Positions 45,510 to 54,693 of a stretch of DNA of 64,000 bases are shown piece after piece. This DNA is from Dyella_B sp035486915 (GTDB lineage: Bacteria > Pseudomonadota > Gammaproteobacteria > Xanthomonadales > Rhodanobacteraceae). The stretch covers positions 1 through 64,000 of the forward strand of contig NZ_DATHMR010000204.1 in assembly GCF_035486915.1 (NCBI RefSeq), in the 5' to 3' direction. The notes under the pieces are model-generated. The model had not been told where the DNA came from and did no database searches. It was given only the letters and a program-made list of their open reading frames with translations. How positions within the stretch are numbered: position 1 is the first letter of the stretch; every line of letters starts with the position of its first letter. The translations under genes were made by a program, and so were the position numbers.

Positions 45510-46484
45510 TCACTGCGTACGCGTCGCCGGCTTTTCCTGCTTCGGCATAAACGATTCGACGATCGGTCCCGGCGCCACCTGGCAAACGGCCTCGAACGGA
45601 CGCTCGAACAACTCACGCGCCCATTCGATAAACGCCTGCACGCGTGCCGACAGATGCTTCTTCTGCGGGTAGACGATCCACACGGATTTACCGGTTGAAA
45701 CGGTGTTCGTCAGGATCGGCTCGAGTTTTCCGAAGTCGAGCATACATGCGGCGAGTACGTGCGGCGCCTGGATGATGCCCAGTCCCGCCACCGCAGCCTG
45801 GATCACGGATTCGCCATCGTTGATAAGCATGTGCGCATCGACGTCAACGTCGACGCGGCCATTCGGTGTTTCGAACTGCCACTGACGCGGACGGCCGTTG
45901 GGATACACGTAGTTGATGCAGCGATGATTCTTCAGATCGTCGATGGTGGCCGGCGAGCCGTGCTTCTGCAGATATTCCGGTGAGGCAAGCAAGACATTCC
46001 GGAAGTAGCCGATCTTGCGCGCGATGAGGCTGGAATCTTCCAGCTCGCCCATGCGGATGGCGCAGTCCACCCCTTCCTCGTTGAGGTCGTAGGGGTAGTC
46101 GCACATCATCAATTCGAGCCGGATGTCCGGGTAGCGGCGTTCGAAATCGCTGAGCTGCGGAATGATCGCCGCGCGCCCCACCGAGACCGACATACCCACG
46201 CGCAACTTGCCCTTGGGTTTGCGGTGCGCATAACCCAGGGCCTCGGTCGCCTCGTTGAGATCGGCAAGGATCTCCTTGCAACGTGTATAGAACGAGGCCC
46301 CATCGTCGGTTAAACGCAAGGCCCGGGTGGACCGGAACAGCAATCGGGCACCCAAATGCTCCTCAAGACGGGACACCGCGCGGCTGACGCCCGACGGCGT
46401 CATGCCCAGTTGGGCAGCTGCCGAGGCAAAACTCTTGGCTTCGACCACGCGAACAAAGGCGGATATAGCTGAAAAGTCTTCCAT
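45510..46484 (-). CDS. LysR-family regulator of the RND efflux operon
   Basis: A 324-aa regulator with an HTH at about residues 18-37 (SFASAAAQLGMTPSGVSRAV) and a CrgA-type effector domain (from about 90). It is divergent from a complete RND efflux operon, with 145 nt between the start codons and two palindromes there, so it most likely controls the pump, in the manner of MexT or similar LysR regulators. The inducer is unknown. The C-terminal tail (PGPIVESFMPKQEKPATRTQ) extends slightly beyond the usual family length. Confidence 0.92.
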   Translation of the reverse strand: MEDFSAISAFVRVVEAKSFASAAAQLGMTPSGVSRAVSRLEEHLGARLLFRSTRALRLTDDGASFYTRCKEILADLNEATEALGYAHRKPKGKLRVGMSVSVGRAAIIPQLSDFERRYPDIRLELMMCDYPYDLNEEGVDCAIRMGELEDSSLIARKIGYFRNVLLASPEYLQKHGSPATIDDLKNHRCINYVYPNGRPRQWQFETPNGRVDVDVDAHMLINDGESVIQAAVAGLGIIQAPHVLAACMLDFGKLEPILTNTVSTGKSVWIVYPQKKHLSARVQAFIEWARELFERPFEAVCQVAPGPIVESFMPKQEKPATRTQ

Positions 46485-46505
46485 AGGACCGATTATGCAC
46501 CCATT

Positions 46506-46565
46506 CGTGACTGAGAGTCACGAGTCATATGATTACTAAACGGGTTTTCTATACTGGTCAGTATA
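46506..46565. promoter_or_regulatory. Two operator-like palindromes in the RND promoter region
   Basis: The first, CGTGACT-GAG-AGTCACG (46506-46522), has perfect 7-bp arms and contains a T-N11-A LysR core. The second, TATACTG-GT-CAGTATA (46550-46565), also has perfect 7-bp arms and lies 64 nt before the adaptor start. The second has a shape also seen for TetR-family operators, so two regulators may act here; no tetR gene is adjacent. Confidence 0.6.
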
Positions 46566-46629
46566 CCTAATATTCCGTTCCCTGATCGTGCTGCATTGCG
46601 GCACGAAGGTATTGAGAGGGAGCGAGATA

Positions 46630-47880
46630 ATGTTGAAGAAAACCATTCTAGCCAGCCTGGTCGTTGTCGCCATTGGCGGCAGCTGGGCCCTTTTAGGCAG
46701 CCACGGCGCCCATGCGCAAGCCGCTGCCGGCGGCGCCCTGCCGCAGGTCACCGTGGCCGAGGCGATGGTGCGGCCGGTTAGCGACAGCGCCGATTTCACT
46801 GGCCAGCTGCAGTCCGTCGATGCTGCCGATGTGCGCCCGCGCGTGGGCGGCTACGTGAACTCCGTTGAATTCAAGGAAGGTGCCGACGTGCACCAGGGCG
46901 ATGTGCTATTCCGCATCGACCCCCGCCCATTCCAGGCCGAAGTAGACCGGCTGACCGCCAACCGCGCGCAAGCCCAGGCCCAATTGGGTCTGGCGCAAGC
47001 CAACGCGGCACGCGCAAAGCGCCTGCTTGAACAACACGCCATTTCGCAAGAAGACGCCGACAGCATGAGTACCGGCGAGCAAAGCGCGAGCGCCTCGCTT
47101 GCCGCGGCGACCGCGGCGCTCGCCACGGCAAAACTCAATCTGGATTGGACGCAGGTGCGTGCACCGATCGATGGCCGCGTAAGCAACGCGCGCATCATGC
47201 CGGGCAACCTGGTGACTAGTTCGGATGTGCTGACCAGCGTGGTGTCGGTCAATCCCGTCTACGTGTATTTCGATGTCGACGAACAGACGTGGTTGAAGCT
47301 GGATCGTCTGCGCCGCGATGCCACGAAGAGCGGCCGTGCCGCACGCATCGAAGCGACGATGGGTCTGGCCGACGAGCAGGGTTATCCGCACACCGGACGC
47401 ATCGACTTTGTCGATAACCAGGTGCATGCCAACTCCGGAACCATGCGACTGCGGGCGGTATTCGACGACGAAGGTGGATTGCTGACACCCGGCTTGTACG
47501 CACATGTGCGCCTGCAAAGCGGCCAGCCGCGTCCGCGTCTATTAATTGATGATCGCGCCGTGGGTACCGATCTGGGCAACCAGTTCGTCTATGTGGTCGA
47601 TGCGCAGCACAAGGTGGAATACCGCAAGGTCGATACCGGTCCGCTGTTCCATGGATTGCGCGTGATCGATAACGGCCTGAATGCCGGCGATGTTGTTGTC
47701 ATCAACGGTTTGCAGCGTGTGCGCCCCGGTGCAGAAGTGACACCGCAACAGGTCGCGATGAATTCGCGCCTCGATCCGCAAGACAAGGCATTGGTCGATG
47801 CTGCCGCGACCGATCCGGATGGAAACGACACACGCACTGCGCAGGCCAACACCGCTACGCAAAAGCACCCGCAAGGCTAA
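46630..47880 (+). CDS. RND efflux periplasmic adaptor subunit
   Basis: A 416-aa membrane-fusion protein of the MexA/AcrA/MexE type. A signal segment (residues 4-30, cleavage near AHA-QAA) lacks a lipobox cysteine, so the protein is not lipid-anchored. The lipoyl half-motifs (VRPRVGGYVNSVEF and IDGRVSNARI), an alpha-hairpin (about 95-165) and a beta-barrel follow. It bridges the inner-membrane pump and the outer-membrane channel. The start at 46630 has GGGAGCGAG upstream; an open extension to 46588 has none. It is the first gene of the adaptor-permease-channel operon. Confidence 0.95.
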   Translation: MLKKTILASLVVVAIGGSWALLGSHGAHAQAAAGGALPQVTVAEAMVRPVSDSADFTGQLQSVDAADVRPRVGGYVNSVEFKEGADVHQGDVLFRIDPRPFQAEVDRLTANRAQAQAQLGLAQANAARAKRLLEQHAISQEDADSMSTGEQSASASLAAATAALATAKLNLDWTQVRAPIDGRVSNARIMPGNLVTSSDVLTSVVSVNPVYVYFDVDEQTWLKLDRLRRDATKSGRAARIEATMGLADEQGYPHTGRIDFVDNQVHANSGTMRLRAVFDDEGGLLTPGLYAHVRLQSGQPRPRLLIDDRAVGTDLGNQFVYVVDAQHKVEYRKVDTGPLFHGLRVIDNGLNAGDVVVINGLQRVRPGAEVTPQQVAMNSRLDPQDKALVDAAATDPDGNDTRTAQANTATQKHPQG

Positions 47881-47885
47881 TCGCT

Positions 47886-47987
47886 CCCTCCCCTGCATGC
47901 AGCAGGGGAGGGTTGGAGTGGGGTGAAGCCCTCCATGAAGCACACAAGCGTGCCCCCTCCCAACCTCCCCCTACAAGCAGGGGGAGG
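47886..47987. repeat. REP-like doublet between adaptor and permease genes
   Basis: Two related GC-rich hairpins lie in opposite orientation. The first has an 11-bp stem CCCTCCCCTGC (47886-47896 with 47902-47912), the second a 9-bp stem CCTCCCCCT (47964-47972 with 47979-47987). The flanking GGGTTGG and CCAACC segments also pair. This arrangement is typical of mobile intergenic REP or REPIN elements. It lies inside the operon, in the 152-nt space. Confidence 0.7.
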
Positions 47988-48032
47988 AGCACAACGATTT
48001 ACTGCGGTTTTATAGCTTTCGAGACATAACCC

Positions 48033-51000
48033 ATGAAAAACATTGCCCAGTTTTTCGTCGATCGGCCGATCATGGCCGCGGTGCTCTCGCTGATCTTCGT
48101 GATCGCGGGAAGCATCGCTGTCTTCAAACTGCCGATTGCCGAATATCCCGAAGTCGTGCCGCCTACCGTGGTGGTGCACGCCAGCTATCCCGGCGCCAAC
48201 CCCGAGGTGATTGCCGAAACGGTGGCCACGCCACTGGAAGAGCAGATCAACGGCGTGGAAGGCATGCTGTACACCTCATCGCAAGCGACCAGCGACGGCA
48301 CGATGACGCTGACGGTGACGTTTGCGCTGGGCACCGATCTCAACAACGCACAGGTGGAAGTACAGAACCGCGTAGCACAGGCATTGCCGAAGCTGCCGGA
48401 AGAAGTGCAACGCCTCGGCGTGACGACACAGAAAAGTTCGCCCGACCTCACGATGGTCGTGCATCTGACTTCGCCCGATAAGCGCTACGACATGCTTTAC
48501 CTGTCGAACTACGCGCGCCTGCACGTCAAGGATCTGCTCGCACGCCTCGATGGCGTGGGCGACGTGCAGATTTTCGGTGCCGGCGAATACAGCATGCGCG
48601 TGTGGCTGGACCCACAGAAGCTCGCTCAGCGCAACATGACCACCGGCGACGTCGTGCATGCGATTCAGGAGCAGAACGTTGCCGTGGCAGCCGGTGCGCT
48701 GAATGCGCCGCCGGTGCCGGGCAACACAGACTTCCAGCTCAACATCAACACGCAAGGCCGCCTGAGCACGGTGGACGATTTCCGCAACATCATCGTGCGC
48801 ACCGATCCGGATGGCAGCGTGGTGCATTTAAGCGATGTCGCGCGTGTCGAGCTTGGCTCGGATCAATATGCGTTGCGCAGTCTGCTCAACAATCAGCCTG
48901 CCGTGGCGATTCCGATCTTTGCACGTCCGGGTTCCAACGCGATTCAAATCTCCAATGAAGTTCGCGCCACCATGGCGCAATTGAAGAAGGAGTTTCCGGA
49001 AGGCGTCGACTACAGCATCGTTTACGATCCCACAGTGTTTGTGCGCGGTTCGATTGAAGCCGTTGCGCATACGCTGCTGGAAGCGATTTTCCTCGTCGTG
49101 CTCGTGGTGATCCTGTTCCTCCAGACATGGCGTGCGTCGATCATTCCGCTGGTTTCCGTGCCGGTGTCATTAATCGGCACCTTCGCGGTGATGTATCTGG
49201 TCGGTTTCTCGCTCAACGCACTATCGCTGTTCGGCCTGGTGCTGGCGATCGGTATCGTGGTGGACGATGCCATCGTCGTGGTCGAGAACGTCGAGCGCAA
49301 TATCGAACTGGGCTACACGCCGCGCGATGCGACACGACGCGCGATGAACGAGGTGACAAGCCCGATTGTCGCCACGGCGCTTGTACTGTGTGCGGTGTTC
49401 ATTCCCACCGCATTTATCAGCGGCCTGACCGGCATGTTCTATCGCCAGTTCGCGCTGACGATTGCCATTTCCACGGTGATCTCCGCGTTCAACTCGCTGA
49501 GCCTGAGTCCGGCGCTCGCCGCTGTGCTGCTCAAGGGTCACGACGCACCGAAAGATCGCATGACGGTGTGGATCGACAAGGCGTTCGGCTGGCTCTTCCG
49601 TCCCTTCAATCGGATGTTCCACCGTGGTTCGGATCGCTACGTCGGCGGTGTGCGTCGCATCGTGGGCAAAGGTCCGGTGGCGCTGGCGCTGTATGCCGGA
49701 CTCATTGGCCTGACGTGGCTGGGTTTCAGTCATGTGCCGATGGGCTTTGTCCCTGCGCAGGACAAGCAGTACCTCGTGTCGTTTGCGCAGTTGCCCGACG
49801 CTGCGTCGCTGGATCGCACCGAAGATGTCATTCAACGCATGTCGGCGATCGCATTGAAGCAGCCTGGCGTCGAAAGCGCGGTGGCATTCCCCGGCCTTTC
49901 CATCAACGGTTTTACCAACAGCACCAACGCGGGCATCGTGTTCGTGACGTTGAAGCCGTTTGACGAACGCCGCGATCCATCGTTGTCGGCCGGTGCAATT
50001 GCTGCGGCGCTGAATCAGAAGTTCCTGTCGATCCAGGATGCGTACATCGCGATCTTCCCGCCACCGCCGGTACAAGGCCTTGGCACGATCGGCGGTTTCC
50101 GCCTGCAGGTCGAGGATCGCGGGCAGCTCGGTTTCGATGAGTTGTACAAGCAAACGCAGAACCTGATTGCTAAGAGCCAGAAGGTGCCAGCACTCGCCGG
50201 ATTGTTCTCCAGCTATCAAGTGAGCGTGCCGCAGATCGATGCGGACGTGAATCGCGAAAAAGCGAAAGCCGAAGGCGTGGATCTGACTGATGTCGATCAA
50301 ACCATGCAGGCCTATCTTGGTTCGCTGTACGTCAACGACTTCAATCGCTTTGGACGTATCTACCAAGTGAATGTGTCGGCCGAACCAAGCTATCGCCACG
50401 AGCCGGAGGACATCACGCAGTTGAAGACGCGTAACGCGAAGGGCGACATGGTGCCGCTGGGTTCGTTCGTGACAGTGCGTCGCACAGCCGGTCTTGAACG
50501 CGTGATGCATTACAACGGTTACGTGACGGCAGAAATCAACGGCGGTCCGGCCCCCGGCTTCAGCTCCGGCCAGGCACAGGCTGCGATGGAAAAGCTGGCG
50601 AACGACAACCTGCCCAATGGCATGAGCTACGAGTGGACCGAGCTCACGTATCAGCAAATACTCGCTGGTAACACAGCCATCCTCGTGTTTCCGTTGTGCG
50701 TGCTGCTGGTGTTCCTGGTGCTGTCGTCGCTGTATGAAAGCTGGTCGCTGCCGTTGGCCGTGATCCTGATCGTGCCGATGGTGTTGCTCTCCGCCATCGC
50801 CGGTGTGTGGTTGTCCGGTGGCGACAACAACATCTTCACGCAGATCGGCTTGATCGTGCTGGTGGGTCTGGCCTGCAAGAATGCGATTCTGATCGTGGAG
50901 TTTGCACGCGAACGTCAACATGAAGGCATGAGCCGTCATGAAGCAGTGCTGGAAGCAGCTCGCTTGCGACTGCGCCCGATTCTGATGACGTCGATCGCCT

Positions 51001-51218
51001 TCATCATGGGCGTGGTGCCGCTGGTGACTTCGCACGGCGCCGGTGCGGAGATGCGCCACGCGATGGGTGTGGCGGTGTTCTCCGGCATGCTCGGCGTCAC
51101 CATCTTTGGCTTGATCTACACACCTCTGTTCTACGTGCTGATTCGCGCACTGGTTGAACGCCGCGAAGCGCGCAAGAAGCAGCACGCATCCACGTTGCCC
51201 GCTTTGGAGGGCCATTGA
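48033..51218 (+). CDS. RND multidrug efflux permease (AcrB/MexF-like)
   Basis: A 1061-aa HAE1-type inner-membrane pump with 12 spans and two large periplasmic loops. The N-terminus FFVDRPIMAAVLSLIFVIAG is family-typical. The proton-relay region GIVVDDAIVVVENVERN in TM4 is intact, and a lysine is expected in TM10. Sequence style is closer to MexF than to AcrB. It exports hydrophobic drugs or host and plant compounds; specificity is not visible. The SD is weak, and the preceding 152 nt hold a REP-like doublet that could lower its expression relative to the adaptor. The outer-membrane gene starts 2 nt after its stop. Confidence 0.97.
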   Translation: MKNIAQFFVDRPIMAAVLSLIFVIAGSIAVFKLPIAEYPEVVPPTVVVHASYPGANPEVIAETVATPLEEQINGVEGMLYTSSQATSDGTMTLTVTFALGTDLNNAQVEVQNRVAQALPKLPEEVQRLGVTTQKSSPDLTMVVHLTSPDKRYDMLYLSNYARLHVKDLLARLDGVGDVQIFGAGEYSMRVWLDPQKLAQRNMTTGDVVHAIQEQNVAVAAGALNAPPVPGNTDFQLNINTQGRLSTVDDFRNIIVRTDPDGSVVHLSDVARVELGSDQYALRSLLNNQPAVAIPIFARPGSNAIQISNEVRATMAQLKKEFPEGVDYSIVYDPTVFVRGSIEAVAHTLLEAIFLVVLVVILFLQTWRASIIPLVSVPVSLIGTFAVMYLVGFSLNALSLFGLVLAIGIVVDDAIVVVENVERNIELGYTPRDATRRAMNEVTSPIVATALVLCAVFIPTAFISGLTGMFYRQFALTIAISTVISAFNSLSLSPALAAVLLKGHDAPKDRMTVWIDKAFGWLFRPFNRMFHRGSDRYVGGVRRIVGKGPVALALYAGLIGLTWLGFSHVPMGFVPAQDKQYLVSFAQLPDAASLDRTEDVIQRMSAIALKQPGVESAVAFPGLSINGFTNSTNAGIVFVTLKPFDERRDPSLSAGAIAAALNQKFLSIQDAYIAIFPPPPVQGLGTIGGFRLQVEDRGQLGFDELYKQTQNLIAKSQKVPALAGLFSSYQVSVPQIDADVNREKAKAEGVDLTDVDQTMQAYLGSLYVNDFNRFGRIYQVNVSAEPSYRHEPEDITQLKTRNAKGDMVPLGSFVTVRRTAGLERVMHYNGYVTAEINGGPAPGFSSGQAQAAMEKLANDNLPNGMSYEWTELTYQQILAGNTAILVFPLCVLLVFLVLSSLYESWSLPLAVILIVPMVLLSAIAGVWLSGGDNNIFTQIGLIVLVGLACKNAILIVEFARERQHEGMSRHEAVLEAARLRLRPILMTSIAFIMGVVPLVTSHGAGAEMRHAMGVAVFSGMLGVTIFGLIYTPLFYVLIRALVERREARKKQHASTLPALEGH

Positions 51219-51219
51219 G

Positions 51220-52665
51220 ATGACACGCTTTATTCGTAATACGGCACTGTTTGCCGCCCTTGCGCTGGCCGGTTGCGCCAGCGTGGGGCCGGATTACAAA
51301 ACGCCCGCAACGCCTGCTGCCAACGTGCAGGGGGTCGATACGGCACGCGAAAGCGCCGATCAGTTCCAGGCGCAATGGTGGACGCAGTTCAACGACCCGG
51401 TGCTGAATGCACTGATCCAGCGCGCTGCGAAAGGCAACCTGGATTTGCACATTGCAGTCGCGCGCCTCAATGAATCACGCGCGTTGCTTGGCAGCGCCAA
51501 GGCGGACCAGCTGCCGACCATCGATACGGATCTCGCCTATAGCCGGGCGATCGAACAGCAGCCCGGTTTTACGACGCAGCGCATACCGATCAAGACGTAC
51601 GAGGCCGGTTTTGATGCGTCGTGGGAAATCGATCTGTTCGGTGGTGTGCGGCGTAATGTGGAAGCCGCACGCGCCGACATGGGTGCGAGCGAAGCGTCAT
51701 TGCGCGATGCGCAGGTGACACTGTTTGCCGAAGTGGCGCGCAATTACTTTGAGTTGCGCGGTACGCAGCAACGGCTTGCCATCGCGCAACGCAACATCGC
51801 CAACCAGGCCGATACGTTGAAGCTGATTCAGGCGCGCGCAGAGATCGGCACCGCGTCGGAGCAGGACGTCGCCAGCGCGAGCGCGCAGTTGAGTGCGGCG
51901 CGTGCGCAATTGCCGGTACTCGATACGCAGTCGAAAGCGTATGAATATCGACTTGCCGTGTTGGTGGGCGAACGTCCGGGTGAATTGGACGTGGATGTAT
52001 CCCCCGCCACGTTCAAGCCGATTGCCACCGTGTTGCCCATCGGCAAGGCCGACGATGTGCTCTCGCGCCGTCCTGACGTGCGCGTCGCCGAGCGGCAATA
52101 TGCTGCGGCCACGGCACGTATCGGTGTCGCGAAGGCCGATTTCTATCCGCACATTTCGATAGGCGGCTTTCTCGGTTTTCTTGCCGGGCAAAGCAATGAC
52201 TTTGGCGGACCGGCATCGCGCGCGTTCTCCATTGGGCCGAGCATTACCTGGTCGGGGCTGAACGTGGAACGCGTGCGGTCCAATTTGCACGCGAGCGAAG
52301 CGCGTGCAGATGAGGCGGAGGCGAATTATCAGCGCACCGTTCTGTCTGCGATCGAAGATGTCGACAATGCGGTTGTCGGTTACAACGCCGAGCATGAACG
52401 CGTCGAACAGTTGATGGCGCAAAGCGAACAGAGCCGCCGCGCGGCAGATCTCGCACGCATTCGCTACAAGGAAGGCGCTACAGGTTATCTGGAATTGCTG
52501 GATGCCGAGCGCGTGCAGCTTGCAGCTGAAGACGATCTGGCGCAGTCAGAAGCGGCTATCGATACGAGAGCCGTGTCGCTTTACAAAGCGCTGGGCGGCG
52601 GATGGCAAGCTTGCAATGACGCGACTTGCACGCAAGTAGCCAACGCCGTCGCCACTGTCCAATAA
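51220..52665 (+). CDS. Outer-membrane efflux lipoprotein (OprM/NodT family)
   Basis: A 481-aa TolC-like channel. The lipobox LALAGC puts the lipidated cysteine near residue 18. Two outer-membrane efflux repeats follow, with family-typical PDVRVAERQYAAA and a YKEGATGYLELLDAER stretch near the end. It forms the exit duct of the RND pump. GGAGG lies about 11 nt upstream, within the permease end. Its start 2 nt after the permease stop indicates coupling. The gene ends at a 17-bp hairpin. Confidence 0.95.
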   Translation: MTRFIRNTALFAALALAGCASVGPDYKTPATPAANVQGVDTARESADQFQAQWWTQFNDPVLNALIQRAAKGNLDLHIAVARLNESRALLGSAKADQLPTIDTDLAYSRAIEQQPGFTTQRIPIKTYEAGFDASWEIDLFGGVRRNVEAARADMGASEASLRDAQVTLFAEVARNYFELRGTQQRLAIAQRNIANQADTLKLIQARAEIGTASEQDVASASAQLSAARAQLPVLDTQSKAYEYRLAVLVGERPGELDVDVSPATFKPIATVLPIGKADDVLSRRPDVRVAERQYAAATARIGVAKADFYPHISIGGFLGFLAGQSNDFGGPASRAFSIGPSITWSGLNVERVRSNLHASEARADEAEANYQRTVLSAIEDVDNAVVGYNAEHERVEQLMAQSEQSRRAADLARIRYKEGATGYLELLDAERVQLAAEDDLAQSEAAIDTRAVSLYKALGGGWQACNDATCTQVANAVATVQ

Positions 52666-52669
52666 TCCC

Positions 52670-52707
52670 CTCACCGTCATTCCGGCGCTGGCCGGAATGA
52701 CGGTGAG
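52670..52707. terminator. Long dispersed-type palindrome acting as terminator
   Basis: A perfect 17-bp stem (52670-52686 with 52691-52707) with a GCTG loop lies between the convergent channel and AI-2E genes. The GTCATTCCGGC...GCCGGAATGAC core is a repeat seen between genes in many proteobacteria, so it is probably both a dispersed repeat and a bidirectional terminator, although T-tracts are lacking. Confidence 0.7.
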
Positions 52708-52733
52708 AGGGTGTTGCAGCGTGGGTCCAACCC

Positions 52734-53894
52734 TTAGCGCTGCACCATTCGCGCAAACCATTCCCACCCACGCACGCGTTCGGCAATCAGCTTCGCACTG
52801 GTCAGCATCGGCACCGCTAGCAACGCACCTGGCACGCCCCACAACCAGCCCCACACCAACAGCCAGACAAGAATGGCGATGGGGCTGATGCGCATACGTC
52901 GCCCAAGAATCATCGGTGTAATGAGGTTGCCTTCGACGGCGGTCACACCTGCGAAGCACAGCGCAGGAAGAACGCCGTGCAGCAAATCGTCGAAATGCAT
53001 CAAACCCACTAGCAACAACATCGTCGTGGTGACGATGGCGCCGAGGTAGGGGATGAAGTTAGCCAGCATGGCCACCGTTCCCCACAATAACGGATCGGGT
53101 ACGTTCAACAAAAACAAAATGCCTGAGGTGATCATGCCGAGCGACACATTGATCACCACCGTCGTAAGAATGTAGCGCGACACTTCGGTCTGAATGCCGC
53201 GCACGATGGAAACCGCGTGACGCTTGTAGCCAAAGTTCGGCGCAATCTCGACGAGCCGCCGCAATAGCAAATCGCCATAGATCAGAAAGAAGAACACCAG
53301 CAGCAATACCGTGAGAATCGCGGCGAGCACTTTGGGCGTATTGGAAACCACATCCCACACGCTGAACGCGACATCGGACGGATTCTGCTGCCCTGACTGC
53401 GCACGTGGCGGCGCGTGTCCGTTCACCAGTGTTTGCGTCGCACGATTGGCCGCTTCCAACGGTTGCGCCACGTGCTCGAGTTTCAGCCCGAAAGCGTGGA
53501 TCGTCGTCGGTGCGTTATGAAACCAGCCCACGGCCGGCTGTGCGAGCATGCTGATGCCCGCTGCAATGGCGGCAATCAACGTGATCATCAGCACGATGGC
53601 ACCGAGCCAACGCGGAATGCGATGCCGCGCACCGGCTGCAACGATTGGATTGAGCGCCAAACCAATGAACGCGGCCAGCACCAGGGGAATCACCAGTGCC
53701 TTGACGATGGCGGCGGTATAAAGCAACGCCAGTATCAGCATGGCATTGAGCGTCATGCGAATCGCGCGCAGATGCTTGCGCACACGATGCACGCCTTGCG
53801 TTGCATGCTTGACCTCTTGGGTGACCTGCTTTTGCGCACCACCGGCATCCAGTGATGCGCCGCCCGGCAACACCGTCGGCTGCGGATCGTTCAT
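52734..53894 (-). CDS. AI-2E/PerM-family transporter
   Basis: A 386-aa protein with about eight spans of the UPF0118/AI-2E exporter family (motifs ALYTAAIVKALVIPLVLA, GTVAMLANFIPYLGAIVTT, AVEGNLITPMILGRRMRISP). The family includes putative autoinducer exporters and Na+/H+ antiporters; the function here is open. The ATG overlaps the stop of the upstream 102-aa gene (ATGA, 53891-53894), so it is the last gene of a tightly packed operon with YqjE-, YqjD- and DUF1328-type genes. Confidence 0.9.
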   Translation of the reverse strand: MNDPQPTVLPGGASLDAGGAQKQVTQEVKHATQGVHRVRKHLRAIRMTLNAMLILALLYTAAIVKALVIPLVLAAFIGLALNPIVAAGARHRIPRWLGAIVLMITLIAAIAAGISMLAQPAVGWFHNAPTTIHAFGLKLEHVAQPLEAANRATQTLVNGHAPPRAQSGQQNPSDVAFSVWDVVSNTPKVLAAILTVLLLVFFFLIYGDLLLRRLVEIAPNFGYKRHAVSIVRGIQTEVSRYILTTVVINVSLGMITSGILFLLNVPDPLLWGTVAMLANFIPYLGAIVTTTMLLLVGLMHFDDLLHGVLPALCFAGVTAVEGNLITPMILGRRMRISPIAILVWLLVWGWLWGVPGALLAVPMLTSAKLIAERVRGWEWFARMVQR

Positions 53895-54199
53895 GCGTCG
53901 TCGTTATCGGTGTCGTTGCTGCCGCCATCCATGCCCAATTCGGCGATCAGTCGGGTGCCATACGCGACAGCTTCCGCCAGACCGCCGCTCAGCATCGATG
54001 CCATGCCCGGCACACGCAACGGCCCGACTCCCAGCGTGCCGAGCACAAACCCGGCGCCCGCAGCGGTACCCACCGTTGTCAGAGGATGTCGATAACCGCG
54101 TTCCAGAAGTGCCGCGGCGGGTATGGCCACTTCATTGCGATGCGTCGCGACGCGGTCACGCGCCTTTCGCACTCGTTTTAGCTGCTTGAACAGACCCAT
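53891..54199 (-). CDS. Conserved-looking 102-aa hypothetical protein
   Basis: A 102-aa protein with a basic N-terminal half (QLKRVRKARDRVATHRNE), a moderately hydrophobic, glycine-rich middle (about 40-75) and an acidic tail (GSNDTDNDDA). No family is recognised; it occupies the place that yqjK-type genes take in yqjCDE operons, but similarity to YqjK is not evident. It starts 3 nt after the YqjE-like stop and overlaps the AI-2E start by 4 nt, so all are co-translated. Confidence 0.7.
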   Translation of the reverse strand: MGLFKQLKRVRKARDRVATHRNEVAIPAAALLERGYRHPLTTVGTAAGAGFVLGTLGVGPLRVPGMASMLSGGLAEAVAYGTRLIAELGMDGGSNDTDNDDA

Positions 54200-54202
54200 G
54201 CT

Positions 54203-54667
54203 TCACCCCTTCCCCTTGTCGGCTTCGACGTCCTGCTCCGCCCGTTGCAACGTGTCGTGCATGATCGCCCGCCATTCCTGCCGCGTGGCGGGCAGGCTCA
54301 TCCAGTGCATGCAACGGCGGAACAGAATAATGGCGCCGAACAGGAATAGCGCTTCCAGGAACGCCAGCACGATAAAGGCCTCAATCCACGAACCCAGCCA
54401 TTTGGCCAGCACCAGGCCCAACAGACCCAACAGCGTGAGACCCAAACCGACGCCCGTGACGGTCGCCGCAAGTCCGGCGACGAGTATCCATGACACAGCT
54501 GTACGCGCCAGACCCAACTCGGCAGCCAGCAGGTGCAATTGCGCGCCGAACAGCTTGCGCACGCCCTGCGCAAGCTCAGCTAGTTCGTTGATCAGACCGC
54601 TTGGCGGCGGTCCCTGCGGTGGCTCGGGTTGTCCGGCCACCTCCTCATCGCGCACGGAATCGTGCAT
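54203..54667 (-). CDS. YqjE-like phage-holin-superfamily membrane protein
   Basis: A 154-aa protein. A proline-rich cytoplasmic start and an amphipathic helix (LINELAELAQGVRKLFGAQL) are followed by two membrane spans (about residues 58-88 and 92-115) and a charged tail. This layout matches the Actino_hol_SuperF/YqjE family (PF07332), inner-membrane proteins that associate with YqjD and ElaB. GGGGCGGG lies before the ATG. It sits between YqjD-like and 102-aa genes in one operon. Confidence 0.82.
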   Translation of the reverse strand: MHDSVRDEEVAGQPEPPQGPPPSGLINELAELAQGVRKLFGAQLHLLAAELGLARTAVSWILVAGLAATVTGVGLGLTLLGLLGLVLAKWLGSWIEAFIVLAFLEALFLFGAIILFRRCMHWMSLPATRQEWRAIMHDTLQRAEQDVEADKGKG

Positions 54668-54693
54668 GGCCCGCCCCCGTGCTGGTGAATCGC

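Noticed and set aside
49221..51215. A 664-codon open frame antisense to the RND permease gene, and similar long antisense frames (for example 8-1612, 2157-3746, 32167-34521)
   Set aside because: They mirror the codon pattern of the true genes in high-GC DNA, are rich in H/R, have no signal or domain, and lie over well-identified genes.
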